A stretch of DNA of 20,696 nt from JAHFUI01 sp041485905 (GTDB lineage: Bacteria; Acidobacteriota; Vicinamibacteria; Vicinamibacterales; CAVVIG01): positions 1 to 20,696 of the forward strand of contig JBGPKK010000076.1 in the NCBI GenBank assembly GCA_041485905.1, written 5' to 3'. Below are positions 20,028 to 20,696 of the stretch, piece by piece. The notes under the pieces were generated by a model. It was not told the DNA's origin. It saw nothing but the letters and a program-made list of their open reading frames with translations, and ran no database searches. The position numbers and the translations under genes are program-made. The stretch's first letter is position 1. Each line of letters opens with the position of its first letter.

Positions 20028-20696
20028 GGATCTCGCATAAACCAGTTCTCCGGCCACATAGGTCTGCACGACCGAGAGTTGCGCGTCCAGCACCACAAGG
20101 TCGGCGGCGGCATCGACCGCCAGCACGCCGTGGCCGACCAGACCCAGCTCTCGCGCCGGGGTCGTGGCACACAGCGTGACCGCGTCCACCAGCGACAGTC
20201 CGATCGGCCCGACGAGTACCTGAAACACGCGCTCCATCGTCGTCGCGCTCCCTGCGAGCGTGCCGTCGTCGAGGAAGGCCGCCGTCTCGCCGACCGTGAT
20301 CGCCTGGCCACCGAGCATCGCCCGCGCGCCGACCGGCAGACCCGAGGCGCCGGTTCCGTCGGTAATCGCCATGACGCGCGACGCGCCCTTGGCGGCGATC
20401 GCCGTGCGGACGACCGCAGGATGGACGTGGAAGCCGTCGCAAATGAGCTCCGCCGCAACTTCCCCGGTCTGCAGGATGGCGCCGACGAGCCCGGGCGCAC
20501 GGTGCTCGAAGCGCGGCATCCGATTGAACAGATGCGTGGCCTGGGTCGCGCCGAGCGCGATCGCCTCCAGTGCCTGTTCGTAGCTCGCGCCCGAATGCCC
20601 AAGCGATACGCGGTGGCCGTGCGCGGTCAGCCATCGCACCAGTTCGAGCCCTTCGTCTAACTCGGGCGCCATCGTCACGATGCCGACCTGTGGCGC
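20025..20696 (-). CDS. nagA: N-acetylglucosamine-6-phosphate deacetylase NagA, C-terminal part
   Basis: The C-terminal 223 residues of an amidohydrolase; the N-terminus is outside the window. It removes the acetyl group from GlcNAc-6-phosphate in amino-sugar and cell-wall recycling. Visible family blocks are VSLGHSGASYEQA, ATHLFNRMP (both with metal or substrate His), CDGFHVHP, and AITDGTGASG with the catalytic Asp, then the final beta domain (GVLAVDAAADLVVLD and the terminal YARS). The last codons lie in an AT-rich repeat. No nagB or transporter is seen within the window. Confidence 0.92.
   Translation of the reverse strand, partial: APQVGIVTMAPELDEGLELVRWLTAHGHRVSLGHSGASYEQALEAIALGATQATHLFNRMPRFEHRAPGLVGAILQTGEVAAELICDGFHVHPAVVRTAIAAKGASRVMAITDGTGASGLPVGARAMLGGQAITVGETAAFLDDGTLAGSATTMERVFQVLVGPIGLSLVDAVTLCATTPARELGLVGHGVLAVDAAADLVVLDAQLSVVQTYVAGELVYARS

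Noticed and set aside
1..20696. tRNA, rRNA, phage or toxin-antitoxin genes.
   Set aside because: None could be supported by sequence on either strand.

Overview
The window looks like one chromosomal stretch of a GC-rich, probably Gram-negative soil or sediment bacterium. The best guess is Acidobacteriota, near Vicinamibacteria. This rests on the mix of genes (a Ser/Thr kinase fused to WD40/TolB-like repeats, a paired M16 peptidase set, a DUF4097 lipoprotein, a stand-alone four-helix-bundle protein) and on many short dispersed repeats. Some of these repeats run in frame through coding genes. The assignment is inference from gene content, not from a marker gene. No rRNA, tRNA, CRISPR array, transposase or phage gene was seen.

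Layout. Positions 1-4027 (minus strand) are a sulfur block. A cysM-type cysteine synthase, a JAMM (Mec-type) metalloprotease and a 492-aa CysO-MoeB/ThiF-rhodanese fusion form one overlapping operon. An iscR-like Rrf2 regulator and the start of an iscS cysteine desulfurase follow. The parts match the Mycobacterium CysO/Mec/CysM/MoeZ route, in which a ubiquitin-like sulfur carrier delivers thiocarboxylate sulfur for cysteine. Here carrier and activating enzyme are one polypeptide, so the Gly-Gly that should be the carrier C-terminus is internal. The iscR and cysM promoters carry the same putative operator (TCGGAC-N6-GGTCG) just downstream of the -10 box, which suggests that the Rrf2 protein controls both units.

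Positions 4041-9816 hold housekeeping and accessory genes: an isoprenylcysteine-methyltransferase-like membrane protein, an AlkA-like glycosylase, an FGE-domain protein lacking the catalytic cysteines, a class III CoA transferase, two uncharacterised proteins, UbiE/MenG and a DtxR/MntR-family regulator. Positions 9818-10417 hold the C-terminal remnant of an outer-membrane transporter-like protein. Then come a single-domain response regulator, a Gph-like phosphatase and QueD (minus), and divergently QueC plus two M16 peptidases, one with and one without the zinc site (plus).

Positions 15591-20696 hold a DUF4097 lipoprotein built of 18-residue repeats, a four-helix-bundle gene bracketed by AT-rich inverted repeats, the large receptor kinase, and the C-terminal part of NagA.

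The most unusual theme is the dispersed repeats. Three 18-bp REP-like palindromes sit inside coding genes: in the linker after the CysO Gly-Gly, in an M16 signal peptide, and in the kinase activation loop. Four other repeat families form gene ends, gene starts or intergenic hairpins.
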